Assembly (NCBI GenBank): GCA_003427395.1
Contig: BFEA01000029.1
Location: 2,431,185-2,495,184, forward strand
From: Chara braunii
Taxonomy: Eukaryota; Streptophyta; Charophyceae; Charales; Characeae
Direction of reading: 5' to 3'
Length of the DNA: 64,000 bases
The notes under the pieces were generated by a model. That model did not search any database and was not told where the DNA came from. It worked only from the letters and a program-made list of their open reading frames with translations. Every line of letters starts with the position of its first letter. Position 1 is the stretch's first letter. The translations under genes were made by a program, and so were the position numbers. Below, in pieces: positions 39,620-51,347 of this stretch.

Positions 39620-40784
39620 TTGATGGTGAGAGTTTTGGGATTGGATCGGGAACAGATTGAAGAAGAGTACCAGAAACAGCCCCAAAAGATTCAGGCCAAA
39701 ATCGAAGCCTTCATCAATTGTAAACAAGGTGAACTGAAACAAGAAGCAAGCAAAAACATGAAACAGACTTTGGTTGCCAACAAGAGAGCAACAAAAGAGG
39801 TAAGAACGAAGGAAGGGGGTGAACTGGACCTCAAGAAGAGAAAAGGGACCACTTCGGACAACAAAGTGGGATCAGGGGAACCATTGGTCAGTGAGCAGCA
39901 CCCAACCCCCCCCTCCCCTTCAAAGGAACCCAGATGGACAGTGACCAGTCCATCGGAAACTCCAAAGCCCCGGACCCCTCTTCGGAATCAGGGGAGGACG
40001 ACCCAGCCAAGAGATTCCTTCAATGGTTGAGAGAATAAATTGAAACAGCCAAAGCAGAACGCGAACACCTGTTCGATGTCCGGACTGCGTGCCTAAAACA
40101 CATGGAGAGAATTCACGACAAAAAGAAGGGAACAGTAGCAGGAATCAAGGTCGCCTCCAACCAGTATGACCTGCTGGTAAAGGCTGAGGAATTCACGGAA
40201 TACGCAGCACTCAGATATGCTGAGAAAAAGAGGTCAAGAGAACAAGGTCTCATGGACACAGACATCACCCAAGTGGAATCAAAAAAAGCCCTGCAGGACT
40301 TGAGGCCGAAGAAATGGAGAACCAGCAGAAATCAGAAGAAGAAAGGTGTCAACAGGGAGGGAAAGGAAGTGGACCCCTCAGGCAAAACAGTCCGGACTGA
40401 GCTGGAACAAGAAATTGCGGTGGTGGAAGCCCAATCCGATAAGTTGAAAAAACTAAACAAAGCATACGAACCTAAGTTCGTTTCCCTCACTCACATTGCA
40501 AAGGGAAAGGCCCCCAAGTACTGGGACAGGCCCAGTCTGCAAAGCTGACTTTGATGGGACCGCTAGTCGCAGCAAGATACATGGAAAGAAAAAAGGAGTG
40601 GCAGGCAGCTACAGATGTGGCTTTCGCAATCCCGAGGATTGAAGAAGGCCAAAATGTGGTCACCATTCTGCAAGAAAAGGTCATTGCGGCATTGGGGATA
40701 TGTGAAATCGAGTCCCAGATGGCTCAGCAGGAGGAGTTGCTGGTCTTGGAACCACAAGAGGAACATTTTGACACAGAAGAGTAG
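39620..40784 (+). pseudogene. LINE ORF1-like protein (frameshifted)
   Basis: Starts VLGLDREQIEEEYQKQPQ and is rich in Lys/Glu with coiled-coil character (IQAKIEAFINCKQGELKQEA; TELEQEIAVVEAQSDKLKKL). A frameshift near 39930-40040 and a second near 40548 separate three frames. No zinc knuckle is seen. The role as ORF1 is inferred from position before an APE endonuclease. Confidence 0.55.
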
Positions 40785-41376
40785 CCAGGCCATAACGAGT
40801 CCCACGAGGATCAACCAGACCCCAGATCCCCGAGGTCATTCACCCCTATCATAGCCAAGATGCTTGAAGGTACAACAGTCAAGGGAGGGATGAGGTGGCG
40901 GCCATAGAGCACAGTGATGGCCACCCCTACAACATGCTGTCGGGGATGGGCATCCCAACGGAGCTACAGGCTGCCTCCTTAGCAGAGTTGATCGGCAATG
41001 GCACCTTCCATGGAGATGGTGACCTAGAGTTAAGAACATGGGCAGTGGATATGGATAGATTCCACGGAGACGTCTACTCCTCAGAAGATGAAATGGAGGA
41101 TGACCTAAAGGGATGGAACATGGAGAAACGTGAGTTACAATCAGATACACCCAGAGATGAGGAGACTAGTGACAGTATAGGGGGATCCAAGATAGACGAT
41201 CCGAAGGCCTCGACCCAACCCGACAAACCGGGAGACTCAGTTGAGTCTATGGAGATGGGGGGTTAAGGCGTCTCTTAGAGTAGTGAGCTCCAGTATGCTT
41301 GAGTTCACCTAACCTGACTGTCCATGGAGGAGATAGGAAAAACAAGTGAAGGTGAACTAGAAAACCCTGGGGATCT

Positions 41377-41706
41377 CTATTCGAAGCTGGAACATTAACG
41401 GGCTGGGGAACATCATGAGTAACGAAGACAAACTGAACGATAAGGGCTTAAAATCCCATTCAATGAATATGTGGATATCATACTACTACAAGAAACTCAC
41501 CTAACCAACTTTGAGGAACACCTTAAGATAAGGATTTTTTTCACAAGGAGATTAGGAGTCGTCAAAGATTAAATTTGGGCTACGGACTCCATCCTCATAC
41601 CCAAATCCTCACGCTTGTACTCAGCCGGCTCAGTGGTGAGTAGTGAAGCAGATCGTGTCACAAGTAAGGGGTGCTGGATTGATCTGAAGTGGAAGGAAGA
41701 AGAATT
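41377..41706 (+). pseudogene. LINE APE-type endonuclease, N-terminal part
   Basis: SIRSWNINGLGN is followed in another frame by YVDIILLQETHL, the metal-binding Glu motif (QE) of APE-like LINE endonucleases. Ends in YSAGSVVSSEAD and CWIDLKWKEEE, which are encoded a second time at 43917. Confidence 0.8.
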
Positions 41707-44007
41707 AACGCGCCCGGTTCTGGACCTGCGCCATCTTCCAATCCCTCCTCCCCCCCTCTCTTTTTCGAATTTTGGTGTTCCTACGAACAGGCCGACAGGG
41801 TCTCTTTTTGTATTTCCATGAATTAATGTTCATTGTTCGTAATCACGGAGGCCCCTCCTTCTCAGGACCTTCGTGATTTTTGGATCAATTTTTGGGAATT
41901 TCACCTTTTGCAATTCGAAAAATGGATGGGAATTACGCGCGCCTTAGCAAGCGCGCCAGGAATTTGGGTCGACAATTAGGAATTCCGGAATGAGCGGAAC
42001 CTGACGTGTCCTTCCTTGTGCATGAGCGTTCTTTACTTCGTCTTGGAAAACTTCGGGAAATTTCGTAGGAATTTGAATAGGTATAGGATTTTTTCCCGCA
42101 CTCGCTCGACACGCAGTTATGGTACTTGTCAATTTTGAATTAACTGTAACTGTACGGTGCCCTTTTTGCCTTTGCGTTGGCGCCATGCATGCGAACCCCC
42201 CCTCCCCGCTTCCCTCGCTACCTTCGACACTCTCTTTTTCGCGCTCAGGCTCCTTTCTTTGTAAACGTTTTCCATCTCTCCTTCGCCTTGCGTGCCTTTT
42301 CTCCTTCTTGATTGTTTGAATCTTGGTTCCGTTTCGCGCTATCCCTCGCGCTCTTCTTCTTCTCGCTCTAATCCTTACGCCGAAATACTCTGTCGACTCC
42401 CTCTTTCTTCCCTCTAGCCAAGGAGACGTGTCGTGTAAGAAGGAAATTCCCGATACACGACGATTATGATTGGCTACGACTGGGCGCTGAAGGATCAACA
42501 TGGCTTTCAACGGGCGATTATCCTCGAACTTCCCCCACCCGTCCCTACCTCAGGCCTAACCCTTCCTAGCGTCTATCTCCTTTTTCGCAACTATAAATTC
42601 CACAAGCGTTCTTGAAAATCTCTCTCTCAACTCCAGATTCCGGGAAGCAGTGGCTAGAGGGTGTGTGTGAAGGGCGAGTTGAAGAATCCCGACGGGCCGA
42701 CTTTAGTCTTGTCGGCTGTGCGCTGGATCGTCCACCGGATTGTGGGATTCGGGCCGGGCTGTGCAGAGACTAAGTTGGCGGGGTGACGATCGCTACGGTG
42801 GATTAGCACGTGATGGCCGGGATCATCAGTGTTTATGAGAGGTTGGAATCGAGAGTTGAGTGAATGCATGCCCCGGGGCCATGGTGGAACCTTATGGCAG
42901 AAGCGCCTCTTTTTTTGTCCATTCTGTGATTGCTTTCTACTCGTTCTTCCCCTCTGATCTACGTTTATTTTCCCTCACTCTCTCCTTTGGAATGTTTGTT
43001 ATAATGGATGGATTACAGTAACTTTGCTTCTCTCACTTTGATGTGTGCGTGCGGTGGGTCGTATAAGAGAGTTTGTCGTAACATGGTTGAGATGATGATT
43101 GGCTGATCGACTGGATGATTTGGCTATCTAGGGTGTCGAATGGATGATGTGTGATTGGGAATAATTTTTGCTTTGTTGCCATGCGGACTGACGGCCCCAA
43201 CCCGACCGGGCGCTAACTTCCAATACCCTCGCCGCGCCCATTCCCGTACAACGAGGAAAGGATACGTGTATGCGAGTGGGACGTATGAGAAGTTGTCGCT
43301 AAGATCGGCGGGCGCTACTACTTTCCTCCCGAAACTCGGTGTTCGGGATTTGTCAGTGCAGGTTTTGTTATTGTTGATACGCACTTTCTGCCCTATTTGT
43401 TGTTGTTGTCATTTAATGTGTTGATCGTCGTCCGGTGGACAGCAGTAGAGCCTTATTAGCCTAACACTCTGTGCAGCGATTGTCGCCGCTTCGAGCGTTA
43501 CCGGGCCAAGCACAAGGAGAGGGCTGCTCGATTGAAGCCCTCCACATCGGATTCGGAGTTGTGTACCGAGCGACGACGAGACCTCATCCGTAAACGGGAT
43601 ACCACGTGTGTACCCGCCCCTTTTCACACGAAACGAAGAGCGACGGCTCGCTGGGAAGTTATGCGACACTTTTTGGATTGAATTTCCCATAGGTGCGAGT
43701 CTCGCGCGCGCCTTTTTTTTCCTTAAACCCGCGAGGCGACGGACCTCCTTACTAAGGTCGGTCCAACACGGGGGATTTCAGTTTTGGCTGTGTCCCCACA
43801 CTCAATTTTTCCAAAAATCCTTGGCACACCCCATCTTCGCTGTCTTCTCGGGGCCCTTCTGCGAACCAAAACACTCCGATCGGGAAGCAGCGCAGGGTGT
43901 GAGGTTGAACGTCACATGTACTCAGCCGGCTCAGTGGTGAGTAGTGAAGCAGACTGTGTCACAAGCAAGTGGTGTTGGATTGATCTGAAGTGGAAGGAAG
44001 AAGAATT
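41616..44007 (+). repeat. 91-bp direct duplication flanking a 2210-bp insert
   Basis: 41616-41706 and 43917-44007 are 91-bp copies with about five mismatches (TGTACTCAGCCGGCTCAGTG ... GAAGGAAGAAGAATT). The insert is 41707-43916. Confidence 0.9.
41707..43916. other. Foreign insert within the LINE endonuclease
   Basis: GC-moderate, non-LINE DNA. It contains a TATA-like CTATAAATT (42590) about 30-40 bases before a pyrimidine-rich start-like site, an inverted repeat near 41845-41880 (ATCACGGAGG / CCTTCGTGAT) and a minus-strand open frame of 188 codons (42510-41944). That frame is Arg/Glu-rich and of no recognised family. No terminal repeats were found, so its nature is open. Confidence 0.5.
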
Positions 44008-44620
44008 CAGAATAATCAACGTTTATGCTCTCAACAACGCCACTGAAAGAGCAGCCTTCATTCAAATAGTAGGACGATTAATCACACCGACCTCCCCTTG
44101 TGTTATAGCAGGGGACTGAACAACCATCATTCCTTGTGATGATAGAATTTCCAAAGCAGCATCTCAACAATCTTATCAGGAAGCAATTCCAATCATCCAG
44201 CTAATGATGGATCATAGTCTGATTGACCCCTTCCGCACATTAAACCCTGATACAAAGGCCTTCTCCTTGGTCAAGAAAAATCATTCCCACCACACAGTCT
44301 TCTCTAGGATTGACTATTTTCTAGCCTCCGAATCTATGATATGCGCGGTCAAGGAAGCCGACATTATGGCACTTGCCCCCTATCCAGGACTTACAAAAGG
44401 ATTCGACCACAAACCCATCGAGCTGATCCTATGTTTCGATCAATACATTACAAAAGGAGCCAGCTTCCACAAACTCAACAACTCCCTACTCCTAAGCCAG
44501 ACTTTCAGAGAGAGGATTCATGAATGTTGGCTTAACTCTAGGGGCATGCTCTTAGAGGGCCAAGACAAATGGAGGTGGTTTCTCTTGAGCTACCTCTCAT
44601 TATCACAATCAAATGCTTGA
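43917..44620 (+). pseudogene. LINE endonuclease, C-terminal part
   Basis: Continues FRIINVYALNNATERAAF, CVIAGD* (stop where GDFN is expected), FSRIDYFLASESM and GFDHKPIELIL, the SRIDY and DH motifs of APE endonucleases. The stop and missing Asn inactivate it. Confidence 0.8.
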
Positions 44621-45029
44621 ATATCCTGACAACTAGCAAACGACCGCAGACAAAGGAAACTATATCTACAAACAGCCGTAAAAATTGATGAAGCCAACCT
44701 CATGAGGGATCCCTATTCACCCCTATATACAACTACCTTAGAATAAGCGAGGGAAGATATGTCATTATGTAGAGTGTGGGAGCTGAGAGGTCTCCAGATA
44801 AGGGCAAAAATGACTGACTATGAGTTATATAAATCAATGAGCAAACATTTTCTTTTGCCATAATAAAAGCGAACAACAGATCCAACACGATAGAAGGTCT
44901 AAAAGAAAGCACAGACGACCAGAACAGACAGTGAAGGGATGCTACAAACAGCCAAAGGGTTTTACCAGGAGCTGTACCAGAAAGAAACCCTCTCCTTCCC
45001 CCCCCCTCAACGGTAAGAGAGGCAAGGTT

Positions 45030-46694
45030 AAAAATGCTTCAATATCTAGACAAAACAACTACAACAGAACAGGCTGCAGCGCTGGACAAACCAATTACCC
45101 TTGAAGAACTAAAAACAGCACTGAAAAGCATGAACAATGACAAGTGCCCAGGCATAGACAGGCTCACCAAAGAATTTTAGGACCTGTTCTGGCCAGTCAT
45201 GGGGAATGACCTCCTACAGTTCTACCAAGATAGCTGGGAAAAGGGAGGTATGGGCGAATTTTTGAGTAGCAGCATGGTGACCTACTTTATAAAAAAGGCG
45301 ACCGTGAAGACGTTCGAAACTGCAGGCCTATCTCTCTTCTTACTCTCCCCTACAAGATTCGAGCAAAAGCATTGGCCCTCAGAATTCTTGATCTTACAGA
45401 CGAGTGCTTCCATATAGACCAAGCTGGATTCATCCCAGGCAGGAACATTCTGGACAACGTCCTTATGCTGAATGAGGCCTCCCGAAAGTAAGAGAACTCG
45501 CTCCACCTATATTTTTATTCGTGATAAAAGCCATTGCCTCCTTTTTGCGCAAAGACCCATCAATTTAACGTTTACATGACCTTGACACGGTCACACCGCA
45601 CCATAATCAATTCCCAACAGTAATAATGTTCGCGGATGACCTCACTGTCCTCATCAGGGCCTCAGATTCGTCAATCAAAGCATTATAAGAGTGCTGGAAG
45701 CATTCAGGCTAGCCTCATAAATGAAGATCAACTGGAAAAAAAACATAGGATGGTGGCTCACAGAAGAGGAGAGACCCCAACGGGAGGGACCGGAAGCGGA
45801 CATGATATGGGAAGAACCTGAGGAACCAACTAGGTACCTAGGTATCATGGTTTCCAAGGAAGGCCTTACCCCGCAAATGGCGCAAAACCTGTTAACTAAG
45901 CAAATCAACAGAATGGGGCAATGGGGGGACCAATACACCTCTCTGCTAGGGAGAGCCCTAACGCTGAACACCTCCATCTTTTTTATGATGTGGTACATTG
46001 CCTCCATCTGGACGATACCTTACCACACGATCAAAGAAGTTCACAGCAGAGCACGAGCATATCTATGGTCAGGGGACCCTAACAAAACCAAATACATCCG
46101 CCAAAATAGCATGGCACTTCATAATGAGGGAACCTCCTAAAGGAGGGCTAGGTATAATTGACCTGAAACAGGAAACAAAAGCCCTGCTGGCCTCCCACAA
46201 GCTTGCACTTGATAGTGTATGAGCCATAGCCCCAGTCCAGTCACCTGTGAAATATATCTGGACTGTTCTGGGTCATGAATAAGGACTGGTCTTCCAAGAC
46301 AAGAAGGAGAAGGTGGAGGCCGACTTCACAACAAAGTGGAGTCACCTCCCGGATCTGGAGAAGCATCATGCCGAAAAAAGTAAGAAAACCAAAGTCTAAA
46401 GAAGAGGTCTTACGACAGCCCCTTCGCGGAAACCAATCCATAAGAGACGCTTGGGACTTACCCCTGTCCCTATCTAACGGACAGCGATGGCTTTCATGGG
46501 TCAAACATGGAATCTGGAGGGTAGCACACATATGGGACAAAGAGAGGAAAGAATGGATAGATGAAGATCAATTGAGGCAATGCCTGAAAGGATGCCACAA
46601 CAGAGACAAAATTCTGACTACTGTGATGAATCGCTTCCCAGATGGCTGGAAAGATCTTCTAAAGGAAGAATTCACATGGAAAGCGGGGGAATGA
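45030..46694 (+). pseudogene. LINE reverse transcriptase with palm deletion, and C-terminal region
   Basis: TLEELKTALKSMNNDKCPGI, IDQAGFIPGRNILDNVLMLN (45400-45480), then only about 120 bases before VIMFADDLTVLI (catalytic FADD at about 45630). A normal LINE needs over 100 residues between these. Thumb: IMVSKEGLTPQM, SLLGRALTLNTSIFFMMWY. C-terminal: HIWDKERKEWIDEDQLRQCL and FPDGWKDLLKEEF. Multiple frameshifts. Confidence 0.8.
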
Positions 46695-46738
46695 GGAGTC
46701 TTAACTCAGGAAGCTATACCGGAGAAAGCTTATCAATT

Positions 46739-47854
46739 CTATCGCAGATCCTGGGGTGCTGACCTATCGGCAGTTTTCACCTGCTTCCCTGCAAGATATA
46801 CTTCTATCTTGTTGATTAATTTAAATGAACCATATCTATCTGGGTACCGAACAGCAGCGATCTTACATAGCCACGTGCGGAGTTGTGCCTGATTCCTGGT
46901 TGCTGGGTCAATCAAACCAAGCCCTCCTTTCTCCCGCGGAAAGGTAAGAGTATTCCATACCACGTCGATCATAAAGCCTTCCGATTGTTTTGCGGATGGT
47001 TTCCACAAAAACCTGGCAACCAGCTTGCGTACTCCTGTTAACGCACCGCAGACCTCTCACTTGACTGACTAACCATATGATTGACAGCAGCGCCATGTTC
47101 GCCACTAGAGCTCTTCCTATGATGGATAGGGGCCATGCTCGCTATGTTCAGATTCTCAGTTGGACTAACTCCAGCACCTCGATTGCTGTGACTATGTTGT
47201 TGAAAATAGACCTCCCCTGTACAAACGCACCTTGGTCTTCTTGGACTAAGTCCAGTAGATGTCTTGCAAGTCTCGCAGCGTCTTCACTAGAATCCTGTAG
47301 GACACACTCAGGAGGGAGATAGGTCTCCAGTTCTTGACGTCTGCCTTGTCCCCTTTTTTTTTAAATAGCACAGTGATTACCCCGTTTGTCATAAGGCTTC
47401 CCAATTTTCCTGCACTTAGTACTTCATTATACACCTCTACCAAGGCTGGACCCATTGAGTTCCAGTTCTTGGAATAGAATTTCACCATTAGCCCGTCGAT
47501 GCCTGGCGACTTGCCTCTTGCCATGGTCCGCAGCGTGTGTGTGGTCTCCTCTACGGTCAATGGTCTGTCAAGATCCAGTCTTGCTGTTGTTGATAGCTTC
47601 TCTTGAGTATCTGTCCACATGTCCAAGACTGCAGTCAAGTCTGTGTTTGCATCATCTTGGGGCTGGCGTGTGGTCAAGATATCCACGTAATACACCTTCG
47701 CATACTCCAACATTCCTGGGGGCGGGGCCGCAGGATCAAGTGGGTGCCTTAGTTCCACCATTCGCTGCTGTGTTCTTCTCGGTTGCAGCTTCCGGAACGA
47801 CTCTTTCGTCATTTTGGCCTGCATCACTATCTCTTTTGCCATTTTGTAAAGCAC
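46739..47854 (-). pseudogene. LINE reverse transcriptase lacking its catalytic core
   Basis: TVEETTHTLRTMARGKSPGI, FKKKGDKADVKNWRPISLLS and, after a frame break, DQGAFVQGRSIFNNIVTAIE lead directly (47130-47100) into LSIIGRALVANMALLSII, the thumb. The FADD-bearing palm, over 150 residues, is absent. C-terminal: NTLTFPREKGGLGLIDPA. Confidence 0.8.
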
Positions 47855-47887
47855 CTCCTTCCACCTCCGTTCTTCTCCATCTGTAAA

Positions 47888-48945
47888 TTATCCCACTCTG
47901 CGCCTGTGTTTTCTCTCTGCTGCTCGAATCATCCCTGATATGGGGCGGGCTTCCATTTTCTCCTCTGCCTCCATTCTCCTCCTATACTCTGCTTCCTTCA
48001 TGTTCCAAGATTTGGCTAAGATCCTTGAGCACACATCCATGACTTCAGAGGCAATGTTGATGCTGCTGTCGATCCAATCTGCGGTCGAATCAAAATATTG
48101 GCATGCTGATTCCCAGCCGAGCATGTGCTGTTCCACCCATTCTGCAATCCCCGGATCCTCTGAGTACTGAGAGTTGAGCCTGAAGAAGCCCCTCCCACGC
48201 TCCAAACCAGAGTACAGTCTTATGTTAGCCACCACCGGCCTATGATTGGACAGGGGGTTTGACACCTGTCGAACTTCTGTCACCCCTTCGATGCCCTTGT
48301 CGCCAACCAGAAAGTAGTCAAGTCTCCGTTTTGTGACCACCTGTCAATCACTGGGTACATGGGACATCCATATGTATCCTGGTCTGTTCAGGGTAAGGAT
48401 CTTGAAGGGATCTGCTAGCGACAACTGTGCTGTGAGATTTAGCAGCGCTTGCACATGTTGCCTGTCTGCATATCTTGATCCTGGCTTCAGTGCCTCATCT
48501 AGTGAGAGGTTCCAATCCCCCGCTAGGAGGATCTTGTCTACCTTCGGTATGTGGCTGGTTAACTTCTTGAAGAAGCTTGCTCTATCATTCACCTGTGTCG
48601 GAGCGTAGTGTCATCAGTAGCCATTCATCTGCTCCCACCTCTATCCTCACCCACGCCCACTTCCCCCATATGTCGGCCTCTGAGTCAATAACTCTGATTT
48701 GTAGATCTTGGTGCACGAGGATACCGACTCCGCCAAGGGTGCCCTGCACTGACGACCATACTTGTGGGCCGTCCCACCATGCTCCTATCTCTGCCACCTT
48801 CCCTTCATTCAGCTTCGATTCCTGCAGCATAAGACAGTCTATCCCCCATTCATTCATCCATGACTTTATTCTCCTTCTCTTCGCTCTACCATTTCTGTCG
48901 CCCATTCCCTGTACATTCCACGTTGCTATTTTCAGTCTATCCATC
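47888..48945 (-). pseudogene. LINE APE endonuclease
   Basis: DRLKIATWNVQGMGDRNG, CLMLQESKLNEG (catalytic Glu), ILLAGDWNLSLDEA (GDxN), TKRRLDYFLVGDKG and SNPLSNHRPVVANI: all core endonuclease motifs of non-LTR retrotransposons are present. Frames change near 48590 and 48340. This is the best preserved endonuclease in the window. Confidence 0.85.
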
Positions 48946-49177
48946 TCGGCCTTCTCCTTCCGCTTGCTGTTGGATGCGGATGATGGAAGTGAGCTGCTCC
49001 CTGTATCCCTCTTGTGACTGTGACGTGGCTTTGGCCATACTCTGTGAGCTGCCCTTGAGCTGCACCTCGAGCCACTGGATCGTGACCCTTCTCCCCACTC
49101 CTTTGTTAAGTTGGACACCATAAATGCGGATTGTAATCCTTCCTCTTTCATGAGTTTCTCACTTAGGTTCAGGAGGA

Positions 49178-49525
49178 TTACGCCAGTGATTCCGTGTGCA
49201 ATCTTAACACCCAGCTCGCCAAATTTCTCTCTCCCACCACCGGCACGTGGAACCACCGTACCCCCGCGTTTGTCAAGGAGTATGCGCAATCAGGGGGGAT
49301 TCGGACATCAAGCATCGGGAAGGAGAACTTGAAGTAGGCATCTGAGGTCTCCCAGAAGATATTGATCATCGAAGACTTCGGAATCAATCGTATTGGGATT
49401 TCTCCGCAGAGGATCTTTGTGCACTCCATGATGAAGGCAGGGGTTGGTGCTCTGTCAATCTCTTCTGAGGGCAGTACCGTCCGCCCCTCTTGTGTCTGCG
49501 AGTGCAATAAAATAAATTCCGTCAT
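49178..49525 (-). pseudogene. Unrecognised frame within the LINE, between ORF1 and endonuclease
   Basis: A 115-residue frame (MTEFILLHSQTQEG..., KSSMINIFWETSDAYFKF). No family was recognised. Position and strand suggest a remnant of ORF1 or the ORF1-ORF2 spacer. Confidence 0.35.
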
Positions 49526-49635
49526 TTGCCATCATGCAAATCAGCGGAACCAACTGTCCGCTTGCCACCTCTACCTGACTCTTGTCCGCTGCCGCTGATC
49601 ATCTGTTGCCTTCTCTCTGTCCAGGGAGCAAGTCC

Positions 49636-49735
49636 ATTCTTCTATCGTCATTAACACATCCTTTCTTCGATTGTCATGAGCACATCCTTTCTTCTATCGT
49701 CATGAGCACGTCCTTTCTTCTATCGTCACGAGTTC
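49636..49735 (+). repeat. Four-copy 29-30-bp tandem repeat
   Basis: CCTTTCTTCTATCGTCATGA-type units with spacer GCACAT, between ORF1 and the endonuclease region of the minus-strand LINE. Confidence 0.75.
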
Positions 49736-50412
49736 TTGGACACTGGTATTTGTGACATCTCCTTTCAAACTTCCTCTCCCTATATGTAGTCCCGATCGTC
49801 TCGGGTTCATTTCCGTGCGCTTGGCTGCATCTCCCCCTCGTGCACCCTTTGCTATGCTCCCAGCTTGTCTCCGATACGTTGATGGGTGAGCGTCATCTTT
49901 AGTTCGGAATTCTGGTGTCCTGCTTCTCTCTTTCCTCCGGTGTCTGGATCCTCCGTTCCTTATCTCTTCTTCCTGCCATATTCTCCATGCTCCTCTGAGT
50001 CTCATGTGTATGCCATTGGCTCCTTGTCTCCAATTCGAGAATGTGTCCTGGTGCCCCACCATATTCCTTTCAAAATATGTGACCGCGGTAGGGCTGATTG
50101 TGATAGTGTGCTCGAAAGTTTGAGTTCTTTGGTCGGCCCCTACCTCCCATGTGGAGCATTTACTCTTGGAATCGGTGCATCGCCCGCCCCGGTTCGCTCA
50201 TGTGCAGATCAAGTCGTGTGTGAAGATTTGTGCCCTCAGGCCAATTTGGAAGCGTTCTCTGTGACCTCCTGAACCTGGTGTTCCCGGCGTTCTCTGTGAC
50301 GTCCTGAATGTGCTGTTCCCTGTCTGTGACGTTCTCCCTCTTGCCTATTTCGCAGGCAGTTTTCTTCAGTATGGAAATACCATCGGCATCGATGGCACCA
50401 GTCCGTGTATGG

Positions 50413-50922
50413 TCACACGATCTCAACTTTCCACCGCTGGCCCGTTGGTGATTCTATGACCACTTTGTCATCGATCGTGAATCGGGCTTGCGGTGCCATG
50501 TCCAGCTTCATGTTCATGAGTTTGGGGCGGGTCCTGTAGTTTTCCAGTGGGTGCATCTCAATAACTTCTCCGAACATATTTCTCGCCGCGCTTTTCAAGT
50601 AAAAATATGCATCCAGCGGAACACGAACTTCAAGGGCGATGATCCAGAAGTTGGTTTCCGCCTCCTGCAGTCGTATCTCCTTCAACTCACTACGTGTCAT
50701 CCACGGCTTACAAATCGCCACATACTCTTTGTCGACCAGTTTGAGCATGATCCCTCCTTTGGTGATCAGCCACTGTGTGACCTCCTTAGCGTTGGCAACG
50801 TACGATATTACGTTTGCACCTTCCAAACTCACCCTCCCTTTGCGTACCTCTTGGCTAAAGATCCTCCTGGCCATCCAGCCATCTTCAAATGCTCTGACCA
50901 GGGCCTCCTTGACTCCCCTCAA
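50413..50922 (-). pseudogene. LINE ORF1 (DUF4283-like)
   Basis: ALVRAFEDGWMARRIFSQEV, EGANVISYVANAKEV, MTRSELKEIRLQEAETNFWI and LDAYFYLKSAARNMFGEVIE resemble the DUF4283/RNA-binding N-terminal domain of plant LINE ORF1 proteins. It lies 5' of the endonuclease as expected. 169 residues from the nearest Met; the zinc knuckle is not seen. Confidence 0.55.
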
Positions 50923-50950
50923 TAGTTGTTTTGCTTCCTCTTGAAATACT

Positions 50951-51210
50951 TAACCCTGCCCTTCCCCCATTTGACCATCGACAATCGAACTGCCGGCACA
51001 CCCTCCCCGTCGCCCTCAGCCCGTCGCAGTGCGTGGAGCCTGTCATTGTTGTCGCCACCATCCCCGTCCTTGCCTCCCTCCCCTTGCGCGCGACATCTCC
51101 TCTAGCCAGCGTGCCACCAGTAAGTAATTAGTTAGTTTTCTTCGTCTTCTAACTACCGTGGTAGTTGGTCATCGTGAGCTAGTTGGTGGGCGCGTGGCAG
51201 TTGGCGCGGT
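50951..51210. other. 5' flank of the minus-strand LINE
   Basis: Pyrimidine-rich DNA. No gene was recognised. Confidence 0.4.
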
Positions 51211-51270
51211 AGTGTGTGTGTGTGTGTATGTGTGCTGTCTCTTATACACATCTAGATGTGTATAAGAGAC

Positions 51271-51345
<75 letters not shown>
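51211..51345 (+). repeat. (GT)n and (GA)n microsatellites around the adapter
   Basis: (GT)n 51212-51234, then the adapter, (GT)n 51273-51300 and (GA)n 51301-51345. Triplet TTC-rich DNA follows to about 51520. Array sizes and contiguity are suspect. Confidence 0.85.
51235..51272. other. Nextera mate-pair junction adapter (head-to-head Tn5 mosaic ends): artefact
   Basis: CTGTCTCTTATACACATCT (51235-51253) followed immediately by its complement AGATGTGTATAAGAGACAG (51254-51272). This is the exact 19-bp hyperactive Tn5 mosaic end in the inverted 38-bp form made when Nextera mate-pair molecules are circularised. It sits between two (GT)n tracts, where gap filling is error-prone. Confidence 0.97.

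Positions 51346-51347
<2 letters not shown>

Larger units (their letters stand above)
39600..46738 (+). mobile_element. LINE, near full length but broken and split by a 2.2-kb insert
   Basis: In order: ORF1 (39600-40784), an acidic linker (40895-41266), endonuclease start (41377-41706), foreign insert (41707-43916), endonuclease end (43917-44620), RT N-part (45030-45480), FADD and thumb (45600-46140), C-terminal part to 46694. It ends abruptly against a minus-strand LINE at 46739. Confidence 0.8.
46739..50950 (-). mobile_element. LINE on the minus strand, 3' truncated, palm deleted
   Basis: In minus order: ORF1 (50922-50413), charged frames (50426-49178), endonuclease (48945-47888), RT N-part (47854-47246), then thumb (47105-46908) without a catalytic core, and LTFPREKGGLGLIDPATRNQ (46990-46930) before the junction with the plus-strand LINE. 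Confidence 0.8.

Noticed and set aside
41944-42510. 188-codon minus-strand frame in the LINE insert
   Set aside because: Arg/Glu-rich, no recognised domain, no splice or start context. Mentioned only as part of the insert.
42580-42900. Start of a host gene after the TATA-like site
   Set aside because: No downstream frame or splice pattern resembles a known protein; the site lies in an insert of unknown nature.
49636-49735. CRISPR-like short repeats
   Set aside because: Four direct 29-30-bp units without unique spacers, in eukaryotic LINE sequence.
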